A DNA stretch of 64,000 nucleotides from Candidatus Hermodarchaeum yapensis (GTDB lineage: Archaea; Asgardarchaeota; Hermodarchaeia; Hermodarchaeales; Hermodarchaeaceae). The notes beneath the pieces are model-generated. The model saw nothing but the letters and a program-made list of their open reading frames with translations. It searched no databases and was not told the origin of the DNA. The position numbers and the translations under genes are program-made. The first letter of the stretch is position 1, and each line of letters opens with the position of its first letter. This document shows positions 39,231 to 50,282 of the stretch, piece after piece. Where the stretch lies: NCBI GenBank assembly GCA_016840405.1, contig JAEOSK010000013.1:1-64000 (forward strand). The letters are read 5' to 3'.

Positions 39231-39461
39231 ATGGCAAAAATCGGTTGTCCGTTCTGTACCAAACAAGGAATAAGCATGGTCATTATTGGTCTAGCCCTTG
39301 TAATGCTGAGCATAACGATAGCAATACCCTGGCTAGCAATAATCGGGCTAGTCTTCCTACTCGCCGCATACATCGTCCCCAACTTCAGGAGCGGAGAAGG
39401 ATGCCACACTCAAGGTTGCACCAATCCCGCTCATAACCACGGAGAGGAGGAATCACAATGA
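39231..39461 (+). CDS. Small membrane protein with N-terminal CPFC and C-terminal Cys/His cluster
   Basis: CPFC, two hydrophobic segments, GCHTQGCTNPAHNH tail; overlaps the next gene start (ATGA). Confidence 0.75.
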   Translation: MAKIGCPFCTKQGISMVIIGLALVMLSITIAIPWLAIIGLVFLLAAYIVPNFRSGEGCHTQGCTNPAHNHGEEESQ

Positions 39462-39874
39462 GTGAACACCCCGATCCGGAACTTGCACGATTACGTGAAC
39501 AAAAAATTAAGGAGTTAAAACAAACAATGACAACCCAAACAGAACACCCCCAAACCCCACAAGGGGTTCTCCATTTATCCACCCAAGATTTCGATCAAAC
39601 CATTAGCAAAGGCGTCACCCTCGTAGACTTTCATGCTGAATGGTGTGGACCCTGTAAAATGATGGCACCAGTCGTCGATCAACTCGCCAAAGAATATGCT
39701 GGGCGAGCAAAAGTAGCAAAAATCGATATCGACCTCAATATTGAGATAGCAATGCGATATCGCGTCCAAGGTGTGCCCACCTTTGGCATCTTTAAAGATG
39801 GACAAATGGTCCACCGAATCGTTGGGGGCGTAGGTTACCAACCATTGAAAGGGGCACTGGATACTTTTCTTTAA
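39458..39874 (+). CDS. Thioredoxin
   Basis: VDFHAEWCGPCKMMAP active site, VPTFGIF cis-Pro. Confidence 0.93.
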   Translation: MSEHPDPELARLREQKIKELKQTMTTQTEHPQTPQGVLHLSTQDFDQTISKGVTLVDFHAEWCGPCKMMAPVVDQLAKEYAGRAKVAKIDIDLNIEIAMRYRVQGVPTFGIFKDGQMVHRIVGGVGYQPLKGALDTFL

Positions 39875-39968
39875 ACCAACCGTTTCATGCTAGCTACTAT
39901 AATTCTGATTCAAGTATCTCCGAAAATCTTTTATTTTGTCATCAGATTTTTGTGAGCTGCTGATGCCC

Positions 39969-39987
39969 GTAATGCCTTCGGCATTAC
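39969..39987. terminator. Perfect 8-bp hairpin (GTAATGCC-TTC-GGCATTAC), function unassigned
   Basis: Inverted repeat read directly, between the thioredoxin gene and grpE. Confidence 0.4.
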
Positions 39988-40064
39988 ATCCAGAAAACGC
40001 TCAGCAGTATTTGGGATTTGGTAACAACAGCTCCCTTCATAACTAAGCAAGCAGAACACGTTTC

Positions 40065-40754
40065 ATGAAGAGTATGAGGTCGATTCGATCAATGACACAC
40101 AATCCTCATAACCAAGACGAAGTGACAAAGTCAAAAGAGGCTAAGAGTGAGGAAATTGAAGCTGCGAATCCCAGAAAGAAAGCCAAGAAACCTACGTTGA
40201 CTAAGAAGCAGCTGGAGAAAGCCTTAGACGAAGCCCAAGCCGAAGTTGAGAAACACAAGACACAACTTGCTTATGTCCAGGCAGATCATGAGAATTATGT
40301 CAAATCCATGGAAAAACACAAAACCCAGTTGCGACTCCAAGCCAATCGTGACTTGATTTTGTCATTGCTGCCAATCTTGGATGATTTAGAGCGAGCACAA
40401 ATTATGGTACCTCAAATTGAAATGAATGCCCCCTTTATTGAAGGGCTTAGTATGCTAGTTGATAACCTGAAAACTACCCTGCAAAATGCCGGCGTAAAGG
40501 CGATTTCCTGCGAGGGACAAGCCTTTGATCCTCTGCGTCATGAAGCGGTGGTTCGTAAAGAAACTTCAGAAGTCCCCCCAAATACCGTAATTGAAGAATT
40601 GCGGAAAGGTTATCTGCTAAAGGGAGCGTTATTGCGCCCGTCCACGGTGAAAATTGCAATTGCTCCCAAATCTCCAGAAGCTGCCAAAACCTCGCCAGTA
40701 AAAGGAGAAAAACCGAAGAAAAATTCATCAAAAAAAATGATTGTAACTGATTAA
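40065..40754 (+). CDS. grpE: Nucleotide exchange factor GrpE
   Basis: Coiled coil then [11 protein letters not shown]..., FDPLRHEAV; upstream of dnaK. Confidence 0.92.
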   Translation: MKSMRSIRSMTHNPHNQDEVTKSKEAKSEEIEAANPRKKAKKPTLTKKQLEKALDEAQAEVEKHKTQLAYVQADHENYVKSMEKHKTQLRLQANRDLILSLLPILDDLERAQIMVPQIEMNAPFIEGLSMLVDNLKTTLQNAGVKAISCEGQAFDPLRHEAVVRKETSEVPPNTVIEELRKGYLLKGALLRPSTVKIAIAPKSPEAAKTSPVKGEKPKKNSSKKMIVTD

Positions 40755-40773
40755 TGATACAGAGTTGATTCGT

Positions 40774-42684
40774 ATGGCAAAAATTATTGGAATTGATCTG
40801 GGAACAAGTAACTCTGCGGCAGCCGTGATGCGCGGAGACCGACCAGTCATCATTCCCAGTGCAGAAGGTCAAACCCTATCAGGGAAAGCTTTCCCCTCCT
40901 ATATCGCCATCACCGATGATGGAACACGGCTAGTAGGTGAACCCGCCCGACGACAAGCAGTAGCAAACCCGGAAGGGACAGTTACAGCAGTCAAGCGGAA
41001 AATGGGCACCCGAAAAAAGATCAAGATAAGAGATAAAACCTACACACCTGAAGAACTCTCCTCGTTTATTTTACGTAAAATCAAAGCAGATTCAGAGGCC
41101 TTCCTTGAGGAACCAGTTCTGAAAGCAGTTATCACAGTTCCTGCCTATTTTAATGATAACCAAAGACAGGCAACGAAAGATGCTGGAGAACTTGCGGGTT
41201 TAGAAGTAGTGCGTTTGATTAACGAGCCGACGGCAGCCTCTCTTGCATATGGTATTGATAAGCTTGATCAGGAATTGAAGATTCTCGTGTTTGATCTCGG
41301 CGGAGGAACACTTGATGTCACTATCATGGATTTTGGACCTGATCCTGATACTGGGAGTGGACTATTTCAGGTCGTATCAACCGCAGGAGATACACAACTA
41401 GGTGGAACGGATATGGATCTCTCAGTAGCCAATTGGCTTGCTGACGAGTTCAAAGCTGAGCATGGAATGGATCTTCATGATGATCCAACTGCTTGGCGAC
41501 GGTTACTCGAAGCTGCAGAAAAGGCAAAAATCGAGCTCTCGAATGTTATCGAAACGGAAATCAACCTCCCGTATCTCACCGCCGACAAATCGGGTCCGAA
41601 ACACATGCAACGAAAATTAACTCGCGCAAAACTGGAAGACCTAGTTCGAGTGATCATTGAACGTTGTGACGGTCCAATGCGTACCGCAATCAAGGATGCC
41701 AAGTTACGACCGAAAGAAATTGACAAGATCATCCTTATTGGCGGACCAACACGCATGCCTATTGTCCGCCAGTATGTCGAGAAATTCATTGGGAAGAAAG
41801 CGGAACGTGGTGTAGATCCTATGGAAGCAGTGGCTCTTGGAGCCGCCATCCAAGCTGGTGTTATCACCGGAGAGGTCAAAGACCTCCTTCTTCTTGACGT
41901 TACACCGTTATCGTTGGGTGTGGAAACCAAAGGAGAAGTGATGACACGAATCATCGACAAAAACACAACTATTCCTATCACGCAGAGCCAAATCTTTAGT
42001 ACTGCAAGCAATATGCAGACGGTTGTGACAATTCATGTCCTTCAAGGTGAACGAGCTATGGCTCGTGATAATATCTCCTTGGGACAGTTCAACCTCACGG
42101 GTATTCCACCGGCGCCAATGGGTATTCCTCAAATCGAAGTCACTTTTGATATTGATGTTAATGGGATTCTACATGTGTCTGCAAAGGACCTCGGTACGGG
42201 TAATGAACAAAAAATTACGATTTCTGCATCGACAAAACTAACGGATGATCAGAAGGAGCGAATGGTTGCGGACGCTGAAAAGTATGAAGAAGAAGATAAG
42301 CGCCACCGGGAAGAAGTCGAAGAATTCAACAAAGCAGAATCAATGGTCTATACGGCTCGGAAAACCCTGAAAGAACATGGCGATAAAGTAAGTGAGGAAG
42401 ATCGCCAAAAGGTCGAAGAGTCTACCAACCGGCTTGAAAAAGCCGTGCAAGACAAAGACCTCGCTGCAGTGAAAGAGGAAATGGAAACACTCACTGACGT
42501 AATACAAGGTCTTGGAGCTGCGGTCTACCAGCAAGTCGCTGAAGAACAAGCTCGACAACAAGCCCAAGCAGGAGTTCCTGACGAAGAGCCATCTGAACCA
42601 ACGAAGAAGAAGAAAAAGAAAAAGTCCAAAGAAAAAGTCGTTGACGCTGATTACGAAGTCGTAGACGATGAAGACAAGAAGTAA
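40774..42684 (+). CDS. dnaK: Chaperone DnaK (Hsp70)
   Basis: [38 protein letters not shown]; start set at the internal ATG. Confidence 0.96.
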   Translation: MAKIIGIDLGTSNSAAAVMRGDRPVIIPSAEGQTLSGKAFPSYIAITDDGTRLVGEPARRQAVANPEGTVTAVKRKMGTRKKIKIRDKTYTPEELSSFILRKIKADSEAFLEEPVLKAVITVPAYFNDNQRQATKDAGELAGLEVVRLINEPTAASLAYGIDKLDQELKILVFDLGGGTLDVTIMDFGPDPDTGSGLFQVVSTAGDTQLGGTDMDLSVANWLADEFKAEHGMDLHDDPTAWRRLLEAAEKAKIELSNVIETEINLPYLTADKSGPKHMQRKLTRAKLEDLVRVIIERCDGPMRTAIKDAKLRPKEIDKIILIGGPTRMPIVRQYVEKFIGKKAERGVDPMEAVALGAAIQAGVITGEVKDLLLLDVTPLSLGVETKGEVMTRIIDKNTTIPITQSQIFSTASNMQTVVTIHVLQGERAMARDNISLGQFNLTGIPPAPMGIPQIEVTFDIDVNGILHVSAKDLGTGNEQKITISASTKLTDDQKERMVADAEKYEEEDKRHREEVEEFNKAESMVYTARKTLKEHGDKVSEEDRQKVEESTNRLEKAVQDKDLAAVKEEMETLTDVIQGLGAAVYQQVAEEQARQQAQAGVPDEEPSEPTKKKKKKKSKEKVVDADYEVVDDEDKK

Positions 42685-42779
42685 TCAGATCTTTCGACAC
42701 AACACTAATTCATCCTCATTCAGATTAACGTTGGCAGAACAAATAAAAGCCCAGTTTAGATTCCTGTTTACTGTATTCG

Positions 42780-43895
42780 GTGACTAGCGTGAGTTATGGC
42801 AATAACCAAAAACGCGATTATTACGAAGTCTTGGGAGTCCCGCGTCAGGCTACAAAAGAAGAGATTCGTAAAGCATATCGAAAACTCGCGCTTAAATATC
42901 ACCCCGACCGTAACAAGGAGCTGGATGCCTCAGACAAGTTCAAAGAGATCTCGGAAGCCTACGCGATTCTTTCCGATGATCAAAAACGAGCTCAATACGA
43001 CCAGTTCGGTCATGCAGGCATAAGTGGCCGTTATACTGCCGAAGATATTTTCGGCGGAATTAATTTTGAGGATATCCTCCGAGGCTTTGGCCTCGGTGGT
43101 GGTCTAGGCGGCTTTGGAAGCGTATTCGATTTCTTCACGGGCAGAAGGGGACGCAGCGCCCCCGGTCGCACCACAGCTATAGACCTCCGTTATGACATGG
43201 AAATTACACTCAAAGAAGCAGCGACTGGTATTGAAAAAGAAATCAGCCTCAAACGAGATGAACAATGCCCACATTGTGAAGGAAAGGGGGCTGAACCCGG
43301 AACGCCTTTGAATACCTGTACTAATTGTGGAGGTTATGGGGAACTCCGTCAAGTCCAACAAACAATGTTCGGGCAAGTTATCCGCGTGGGTACCTGTCCT
43401 ACCTGTCAAGGTAGAGGACAAATCGCTGAAACCCTCTGTTCAGAGTGTAAAGGAAAACGAACCGTTAAGGAAAAGCGAAGTATCCGGGTCCAGATTCCAC
43501 CTGGTATCGAATCTGGTTCCATGCTCCGCTTGAAGGGCCAAGGGGCGTCTCATGATGGGGGGCGTCCTGGTGACCTCTATGTTGTGGTTCATATCAAAGC
43601 GGATAAAACATTCCAGCGCGTGGGTGATGATCTTGTTATTGAAGTGTCAATCACCATCACTCAAGCCACATTGGGATCAGAGATTGAAGTTCCGACTCTC
43701 ATGTCTCAAGCCCGGTTAAAAATTCCTGCAGGTACACAACCGGATACGGTCCTTCGCCTTAGGGGTCAAGGTATGCCACGTACGCAATGGCGAGGAAAAG
43801 GCGATCTGTTGGTTCGCATTAATGTTCAAGTGCCCAAGAAATTATCAAAGCGTCAGCGTGAGTTGTTAGAGCAGCTATCCAAGGAATTAGATTAA
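42780..43895 (+). CDS. dnaJ: Chaperone DnaJ
   Basis: J domain with HPD (KYHPDRNK), G/F region, four CxxCxGxG-type zinc repeats. Confidence 0.96.
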   Translation: MTSVSYGNNQKRDYYEVLGVPRQATKEEIRKAYRKLALKYHPDRNKELDASDKFKEISEAYAILSDDQKRAQYDQFGHAGISGRYTAEDIFGGINFEDILRGFGLGGGLGGFGSVFDFFTGRRGRSAPGRTTAIDLRYDMEITLKEAATGIEKEISLKRDEQCPHCEGKGAEPGTPLNTCTNCGGYGELRQVQQTMFGQVIRVGTCPTCQGRGQIAETLCSECKGKRTVKEKRSIRVQIPPGIESGSMLRLKGQGASHDGGRPGDLYVVVHIKADKTFQRVGDDLVIEVSITITQATLGSEIEVPTLMSQARLKIPAGTQPDTVLRLRGQGMPRTQWRGKGDLLVRINVQVPKKLSKRQRELLEQLSKELD

Positions 43896-43919
43896 GGGTC
43901 TACACGTAAATGAACAAAA

Positions 43920-45314
43920 TTACTCAGCTTTAGCCACAACTTGGATATTGCGAAACTGAATGGAAGGACCAATTATTGATCCTCCACCATCTGAGAGATA
44001 TGCTCGTACATCGCTACCGACTTCTTCAGCTTTTTTGATGAATTCGAATGCATTTCCAGCAAGCATTAGTCCATGGACGGCTCCGACGAGCTTCCCATCT
44101 TTGATTCGAAAGGCTGGATTGCCCACCACACTGTAATCGCCTGTTTCTTGATTCGAAGAGTGGGCGCCTTGTAATCCGTTGATGAGGTATCCTGATTTGA
44201 TGTCGCTGATCATATCCTCTTGTGAACGTTTGCCTCCAGGAACGACAATGTTTGTTGGGGCAATATTGAGTACTCCTGTTCGGAGGTTTCGCGTCGCATT
44301 TCCTGTGGTGATTCCACCATGACGTTGTGCCCAATAGTTATTCCATAAGAACGAACGGAGTTTTCCTTTCTCAATAAGGGGCGTCTTTTGTCGGGCAACC
44401 CCTTCGCCATCGAACAGCTCTGTTGCATATCCATTTTCTTTGAGTCCATCATCGGTGAAGGAAAGAATTTTGGAAGCGACCATGTCACCCATCTTGTCGG
44501 CTAGCATTGATTTTTCGCGGACTACATTATCTCCCTTGATGGCGGGCATAAAGGCGTAGGTAAGTAATTTATCCAAGGCAGATGCATTAAAAATCACTGT
44601 TCCGGTTTCCGTTTTCCCTTTTGCTGAATTCTTTGCCAAATGAACATCTTTCAGGGTATTTTCGACAACATAATCCAAGTCTAGTTGGAAATTGCGGTTC
44701 ACATCGATGGTCCAAACCATCGGAGTCATCCCCGATTCAATGGGCGTCACAAATGCAGCATAGGCGTATACACCAGTACCTCGATCCGAAATCGCAATGT
44801 CATTGGAGTTTGCATACGCTGTCCATCCAAAAAAGCCACCTGCACCTCCCTCACCAAAGATGATTTCTGGATCTCGTTGTTTTGTTTGCTGAATCATTGT
44901 TGTTGACATATCAACGAATACACCTGGGTCAGTTTCTGGAATTTTGTTATCCCAGACCTTCGGTTCTTTGGGATATTTCTTTGGTTGAGGAAAATCTTGC
45001 CATGTCGAGTCAGAGGTACTTGCCTTTGCTGCCGCAATTGCTCGCTTCACGCTTTTCTCCAAAATACTTTGTTCCAGACGATTTGTGAAAGCTGAACCAA
45101 GGCGTTGATCAACGACACAGCGGATGGAGGCGCCAGCTTCTTGGGATTTAGATGTCCGGTTAATTTCTCCTAAAATAATTTCGGCACTTATTTCAAAATT
45201 ATTTCTTATGAGGACTTCGATTTGATCGGAGTGTTTCATGCCATAAGCCACGGTCTTTTCTGCTAGAGCAAGTAGGGTTTGTCGGTTTTCTTTCATTCTT
45301 AATTCACGCTCCAT
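43920..45314 (-). CDS. tldE: TldE/PmbA-family protein
   Basis: PmbA/TldE architecture (GIT.TGNATRNLRTGVLNIAPTNIVV), adjacent to tldD. Confidence 0.88.
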   Translation of the reverse strand: MERELRMKENRQTLLALAEKTVAYGMKHSDQIEVLIRNNFEISAEIILGEINRTSKSQEAGASIRCVVDQRLGSAFTNRLEQSILEKSVKRAIAAAKASTSDSTWQDFPQPKKYPKEPKVWDNKIPETDPGVFVDMSTTMIQQTKQRDPEIIFGEGGAGGFFGWTAYANSNDIAISDRGTGVYAYAAFVTPIESGMTPMVWTIDVNRNFQLDLDYVVENTLKDVHLAKNSAKGKTETGTVIFNASALDKLLTYAFMPAIKGDNVVREKSMLADKMGDMVASKILSFTDDGLKENGYATELFDGEGVARQKTPLIEKGKLRSFLWNNYWAQRHGGITTGNATRNLRTGVLNIAPTNIVVPGGKRSQEDMISDIKSGYLINGLQGAHSSNQETGDYSVVGNPAFRIKDGKLVGAVHGLMLAGNAFEFIKKAEEVGSDVRAYLSDGGGSIIGPSIQFRNIQVVAKAE

Positions 45315-45320
45315 GTAGAA

Positions 45321-46736
45321 TCACGCTTTTCCTCCAAAGGTAATCGGTCCACTCCCAAAACGAATTCGCGGGCCACCATCACTGATTAATGCTTCTTGCC
45401 CCTTTCCGCATCGTCCTTCTTCAAATCTGAATTCATCTTTTCCGACACCTTCGATTTGGAGTAAAGCATCGGTGGCAATTCCAGAAATAGACATGTTGGT
45501 TACAGAATTCCCGAGTTCACCATTCACAATCTCATAGGCTTCTTGAATTCCGACTTGAAAACTCGCATTCATTTGGGCTTGACCTCCTGCTACACTGAGG
45601 CAATAATACCCGAAGTCAATGCCCTCAAAGAGTTCATCATCTGACACATCACCACGCTCGAAGAATGTATTTCGCATTCGAATCATCGGACTGTAGCGGT
45701 AGTCTTGAGCTCGCGCATTACCTGAAGCGGGTAATCCGGTTCTGTGGGCATATTCTCGGTCGGTTAGGAGGGCGTGTAGAATGCCATCCTTGATGAGTTC
45801 CACACGGCTCGTGGGAACGCCCTCATCATCATACTTGTCGGTTCCCATTCCATCCTTGATGGTACCATCGTCCACCATGGTTACTCCCTTTGGAGCAATG
45901 TATTGACCCATTTTTCCGTTGAAAGGACTTTGTAAGGTGAGATCAGCTTCTCCGAGATGACCTAGGGCTTCATGAGCAAGGGTTCCAACAACATTGGGAC
46001 CTAACACACATGGGAAGCTTCCAGGTTTAGGTGTTGACCCAGCGAGTTGCCTTTTCACGCGATTGACGACTCTCTCTGCAACAACCTCTGGTGTCTGGTT
46101 ATGTTCATAATACTCCCATCCAAGAGATGATGATCCTGTCTCATCACGTGATCCTGTGATTTTTCCATTCTCTTTTGCGGTAACCCATACCCAGAGATGT
46201 ACATGACCGAATCCTATTTCGAGTTGAGTTCCTTCGTTGGTCGCAATATACTTCGTTCCATACCCATCGCGTTGACGAACAGTGATGGCTGAGACACGAG
46301 AATCAAGTCGTTGTGTTTCCTTCCAGAGCTTGGCGGCGTAAGCGATTTTTTCGTCGGGGTCAACCTCCGTGGGATTTCGTCCAACTTTGAGGAGAACCTT
46401 ATCTTGGACTGGTTTGATTTCAGCTAGCTCAATTGGTTGGTTTCGAGCTTTACTTGCACTTAGGGCAAGTGAATAGGCATCCTTCACTGAGGATTTTAGA
46501 CCGTCTATTGATAGGTCGCTTGTAGATACAAATCCCCAGGTTCCACCAGCTAAAACACGGATTGCTGCGCCTTCTTCGATGCGTTGGCTGATGCTGCGCA
46601 CACGTCCATCCTCATACTGAGAATTGTTCCGATTAAGAGACTCAGCACGCAATTCCGCGTATGTGGCACCGAGGCTTTGACCGTAGTCAGCAGCCTTCTG
46701 AAGTTTGTCAATCAATCTAATCACTTCAAGGGGCAA
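45321..46736 (-). CDS. tldD: TldD-family metalloprotease
   Basis: TLAHEALGHLGEAD (HExxxH) and GLPASGNARAQDYRYSPMIRMRNTF. Confidence 0.93.
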   Translation of the reverse strand: MPLEVIRLIDKLQKAADYGQSLGATYAELRAESLNRNNSQYEDGRVRSISQRIEEGAAIRVLAGGTWGFVSTSDLSIDGLKSSVKDAYSLALSASKARNQPIELAEIKPVQDKVLLKVGRNPTEVDPDEKIAYAAKLWKETQRLDSRVSAITVRQRDGYGTKYIATNEGTQLEIGFGHVHLWVWVTAKENGKITGSRDETGSSSLGWEYYEHNQTPEVVAERVVNRVKRQLAGSTPKPGSFPCVLGPNVVGTLAHEALGHLGEADLTLQSPFNGKMGQYIAPKGVTMVDDGTIKDGMGTDKYDDEGVPTSRVELIKDGILHALLTDREYAHRTGLPASGNARAQDYRYSPMIRMRNTFFERGDVSDDELFEGIDFGYYCLSVAGGQAQMNASFQVGIQEAYEIVNGELGNSVTNMSISGIATDALLQIEGVGKDEFRFEEGRCGKGQEALISDGGPRIRFGSGPITFGGKA

Positions 46737-46767
46737 TCAAGAATCAGTATCGTGCCGATAAGTAGTA

Positions 46768-47310
46768 GTGAATCCTTTAAAAGAAAGGTGGATATCGTAT
46801 AATTTGGAGAAAGAAATTGTGATCCAAAACCCTCCAACCCAACCGAGGTTTATTCTTGATGGGATGCTCGGATCACTAGCCCGATGGCTTCGCCTATTCG
46901 GTTATGATACTCTATACAGTGATACACAATCGGATGACGAAATCTTAGACCTAATCCAAGATCGAGTGCTGCTTACGAGAGATATCGAGTTGATTGCTCG
47001 GGCTCGTGCACAGGGCTTCAAAGCGTTGAATCCGGGTGAGGGATCTGTGGAAACAATGTTAGAATCACTTCAAGATAAGTTGGGAGTACGATTCACTGAG
47101 GATCCAAATCGAAGTCGATGCTCCCAATGTAACACACCTGTCCGACTTGTCCCAAAGGAAGAAGTCGAAGGCGATGTCCCAGAGGGTTCGTTCAAACGTC
47201 ATCACAAGTTCTGGCGGTGCACAAATCCTGCTTGTCAAAAAGTGTATTGGCAGGGTCGCCATTGGATACGAATTCGCAGGATCCTTAATCAGCTAGGTTC
47301 GAATAGTTAG
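46768..47310 (+). CDS. Mut7-C RNase domain protein with zinc ribbon
   Basis: FILDGMLGSLARWLRLFGYDTLY...LLTRD...RCSQCNTPV...WRCTNPACQKVYWQGRHW. Confidence 0.92.
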   Translation: MNPLKERWISYNLEKEIVIQNPPTQPRFILDGMLGSLARWLRLFGYDTLYSDTQSDDEILDLIQDRVLLTRDIELIARARAQGFKALNPGEGSVETMLESLQDKLGVRFTEDPNRSRCSQCNTPVRLVPKEEVEGDVPEGSFKRHHKFWRCTNPACQKVYWQGRHWIRIRRILNQLGSNS

Positions 47311-47316
47311 CAGATG

Positions 47317-47844
47317 TTAGGGAATGAAATACTGGGGGAGGAGGAAACGAGGTAATGCACATATGACGGCATCACGTAGAATTTGGGTTCGTGTCAGCTG
47401 ATTTTGGGTGAGTACGCCAACCACTCCTTCTTGGTGAAATATATTGGAGCGCCCCAGAAGCTGTTCAACTGTTTGTTTACTTCGGTCACTAGAGGGATCG
47501 ATTTTTGCTATGAGATTAGGTGAAACCTCAAACGCCACTGAACAACCCAAACCCACTTCATCATCTTTTCTTACAACGGCAAAGCCTTGCACGAGAAAAT
47601 AAGTTTCAATTGAGAAAACGCCAGCTTCGATACCTACAGCATAATCTATTGAGGTGTCAGCCTCCCAAGCCTTTTGAGCTCGATTGTGTGCCCCTGTGAG
47701 TGTTTCCTGCTGAGACATGGGAAAGGGTTGAACCCCGGAGTCAACAGAGACGGGCACTAGTTCTAGCTCATCGAAATAAAGACCAAAGGCTTGATTGACA
47801 GCTTCAACTTTAACTGAATTTTGTGAACCAACAGCGATGCGCAT
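47317..47844 (-). CDS. yjjX: Inosine/xanthosine triphosphatase (YjjX family)
   Basis: AVGSQNSVKVEAV, GVQPFPMSQQETLTGAHNRA, VGIEAGV. Confidence 0.9.
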   Translation of the reverse strand: MRIAVGSQNSVKVEAVNQAFGLYFDELELVPVSVDSGVQPFPMSQQETLTGAHNRAQKAWEADTSIDYAVGIEAGVFSIETYFLVQGFAVVRKDDEVGLGCSVAFEVSPNLIAKIDPSSDRSKQTVEQLLGRSNIFHQEGVVGVLTQNQLTRTQILRDAVICALPRFLLPQYFIP

Positions 47845-47899
47845 ATGTGGGAGTAGTCTCTTTGGGTTTTAAAGACTGGGTTTCAAATGAGTTCCGTAG

Positions 47900-48529
47900 C
47901 TAGGTGGATGGGGGAATCTGTCCGAGGGGCATAATTTCGCGTTTGTACGTCTCATTTAGCACTGATGCAAGTCCATAGTAAATCCCAACGAATCCTGCAG
48001 CAACGCCTACCCAGCCGGCAATCCAGACGAGAGTGATATCAGCAATGGTTGTAGTATTCCAACTTTCCCAAGCATGGAAATACCCGAAAGCTACGAGCCA
48101 TAAGAAAATGGCGAGTAGAAAGAAGTTGATCTGCAAGACGCGATTTGTTTTCATGGAGCTGAGAAACAGCCAAAAGGCTAGAAGTCCCCAAAGGAAGAAG
48201 AATGGCATTTGCATCAGCATAGCTACTGCAGGTTCTGTAACCGGTGTTACTAGTCCAAGTGCGGGAAGGAAGTAGATGAAGGCATAGGAAAACCAGAAAG
48301 TAGCCGCCAGTATGTACGTGATTGCTGCAAAGGAGTTTCCTGTTTTCAATGACCACAAGCCGGCGATGAGCGGGGCTAGTCCGCCAGCGAATAACCCAGT
48401 GGCTAGAATAACGCCCATGGCGTTGGTATCAAGGATTTGAGCCATATAGAGAGACAGGAGTAATAGTGAAAATCCGAATCCAATTGCTCCAAATGAGGTT
48501 GTATTAGCAACCGGTTGGTCGTTCATCAA
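47900..48529 (-). CDS. Acetate uptake transporter family (GPR1/FUN34/SatP)
   Basis: Six TM-like segments; FGAIGFGFSLLLLSL, GNSFAAITYILAATFWFSYA. Confidence 0.88.
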   Translation of the reverse strand: MMNDQPVANTTSFGAIGFGFSLLLLSLYMAQILDTNAMGVILATGLFAGGLAPLIAGLWSLKTGNSFAAITYILAATFWFSYAFIYFLPALGLVTPVTEPAVAMLMQMPFFFLWGLLAFWLFLSSMKTNRVLQINFFLLAIFLWLVAFGYFHAWESWNTTTIADITLVWIAGWVGVAAGFVGIYYGLASVLNETYKREIMPLGQIPPST

Positions 48530-48714
48530 AATTCACCAAATGAGTAGTTCTAGCTGGCGTTTCATGCCTTGAATTATATAAGCGTGCGTATTTTCGATTT
48601 TTAGCCCTCAAAGTGTAGTAAAACCTACCAGAGGAATTATGCCGGGATGGTCAATCTTTTAATTTACGAATTTCTTAGATTCAGACAGAACGAAAGACGA
48701 AGTCTTTTGGAGGA

Positions 48715-49689
48715 ATGGTATTAATGGAATTAGATACAGTTGAAACTCTGGCAATATTAGGCGGAATCGGAGCAGTCCTAAGTCCAATTATTGCAGTTTC
48801 TAGATTTTGGATTATTCCTATCATATGGCAACCTTTCTACTATTTGTCCCAGCTGGGATTTCTCCTGCTCTTGCTATCATTCTTAGGCGGGATAGTAGGT
48901 TGTATAATGGCTGTAAGATCAGGGGGATTTGTGAAGAAAATGCCACAGCGGGCAGCCTGGGATCTAAAGTACGTTGGGATTGTGGTTCTTGTGGTGGGAA
49001 TACTTGCCCCCGTGAATATTTTCCAAATCATATCAGGGTCGCTAATCCTAATTGCTGGCGTTGATGTAGGTGAGACGTGGATGAAGATTCAACGGGCGCG
49101 AGGACAAACCGGTTGGCCTTATGCAACCGTGGCAACAGCGGTTGGTAGTGACTGGACCCGTCGGTTGTCTTGTCGATTTTGTGGTGCACCTCTAGTCGTC
49201 CGTGCTGTGAAAGCTAGGAACCATCTAGTTCTTCTAAAAACAAAGTGTGCATTAGATAAAACCAGCGATGTGATTCGATTGCCTCTTGCACAATTAGAAT
49301 CATGGTTGCCTTCGGTTGCTGACCGCATCCATCGCTGTGAAAAATGTGGTGAGCGAACGGTTGCACTGCTTGTTGTGAGACAAGATGCTAATTCAACGTA
49401 TCTTCATCCATACTGCCCAAATGGGCACCCCAACCGGAACTATCGAATTGTATGGACGCCTATGTATCCCCACCTAGCACGATCACCAGCTGTTGGTGTG
49501 GGAGTTCAATCTCAAATTCAACCCCAAGTTCGACCCCAAGTCATCCCAGTCACACAACCCATATCCATATCAGCTAGAGTTACACAAACTAATATGCGGG
49601 ACCTACCCATTCAATATTGCAGTAATTGTGGAGTCCGAATTAATTATTCGGATAAATTCTGTTATCGATGTGGGTCCCAAATCCAATAA
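48715..49689 (+). CDS. Membrane protein with internal and C-terminal zinc ribbons
   Basis: N-terminal TMs; CRFCGAPLVV, CEKCGERTV, C-terminal YCSNCGVRINYSDKFCYRCGSQIQ. Confidence 0.8.
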   Translation: MVLMELDTVETLAILGGIGAVLSPIIAVSRFWIIPIIWQPFYYLSQLGFLLLLLSFLGGIVGCIMAVRSGGFVKKMPQRAAWDLKYVGIVVLVVGILAPVNIFQIISGSLILIAGVDVGETWMKIQRARGQTGWPYATVATAVGSDWTRRLSCRFCGAPLVVRAVKARNHLVLLKTKCALDKTSDVIRLPLAQLESWLPSVADRIHRCEKCGERTVALLVVRQDANSTYLHPYCPNGHPNRNYRIVWTPMYPHLARSPAVGVGVQSQIQPQVRPQVIPVTQPISISARVTQTNMRDLPIQYCSNCGVRINYSDKFCYRCGSQIQ

Positions 49690-49706
49690 GCAAACGTGAA
49701 AACTCT

Positions 49707-50249
49707 ATGGTAGAATCAGCAATTCAAGCGAATTTCACCTGCTCATGTGGTGCTCCTTTCATTGTAATGGCTCTTGATCCAGCACCCAAAGATAAAATCA
49801 CCGCACTATTAGTGTGTCCACGCCATCGAGTAGGTCATCACCTAACGCTAGACCATTCAGGACTGGATCTTTGGGCCGGGGTAGTCGCGGATAATTTGTA
49901 CCGCTGTGGTGTTTGCGGACGCGAACTATCACCAGCCACAGGCGTCAGTTCCACGGAAGTTGCTACGACATTTACACTGAACTGTCCCATTCATGGAACC
50001 CAGAATAATACACGGACCATTTGGAGCGTACTTTACCGTCGGCTTCTTTCAGAAGCACGGCGACGCCGAACCCCTCCAGCTACGCCTCAACCCCCTGTAA
50101 CACCCGCTCCGACACCACCACAGGAGACTCCACCAACTACACAAGAGGGTACAAAATCGACACCCGATGCCCAATTTTGCCCTGAATGTGGACAGAAAAT
50201 ACGTCCCCGTGACAATTTCTGTTACCACTGCGGAGCGTCGACTGATTAA
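49707..50249 (+). CDS. Soluble zinc-ribbon protein with Pro-rich linker
   Basis: CSCGAPF, CGVCGRELS, TPPATPQPPVTPAPTPPQETPP linker, FCPECGQKIRPRDNFCYHCGAS; start moved to the internal ATG (MVESAI). Confidence 0.8.
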   Translation: MVESAIQANFTCSCGAPFIVMALDPAPKDKITALLVCPRHRVGHHLTLDHSGLDLWAGVVADNLYRCGVCGRELSPATGVSSTEVATTFTLNCPIHGTQNNTRTIWSVLYRRLLSEARRRRTPPATPQPPVTPAPTPPQETPPTTQEGTKSTPDAQFCPECGQKIRPRDNFCYHCGASTD

Positions 50250-50282
50250 CTTCAACTACGAACATATCTTCCTTTTTTGTGG

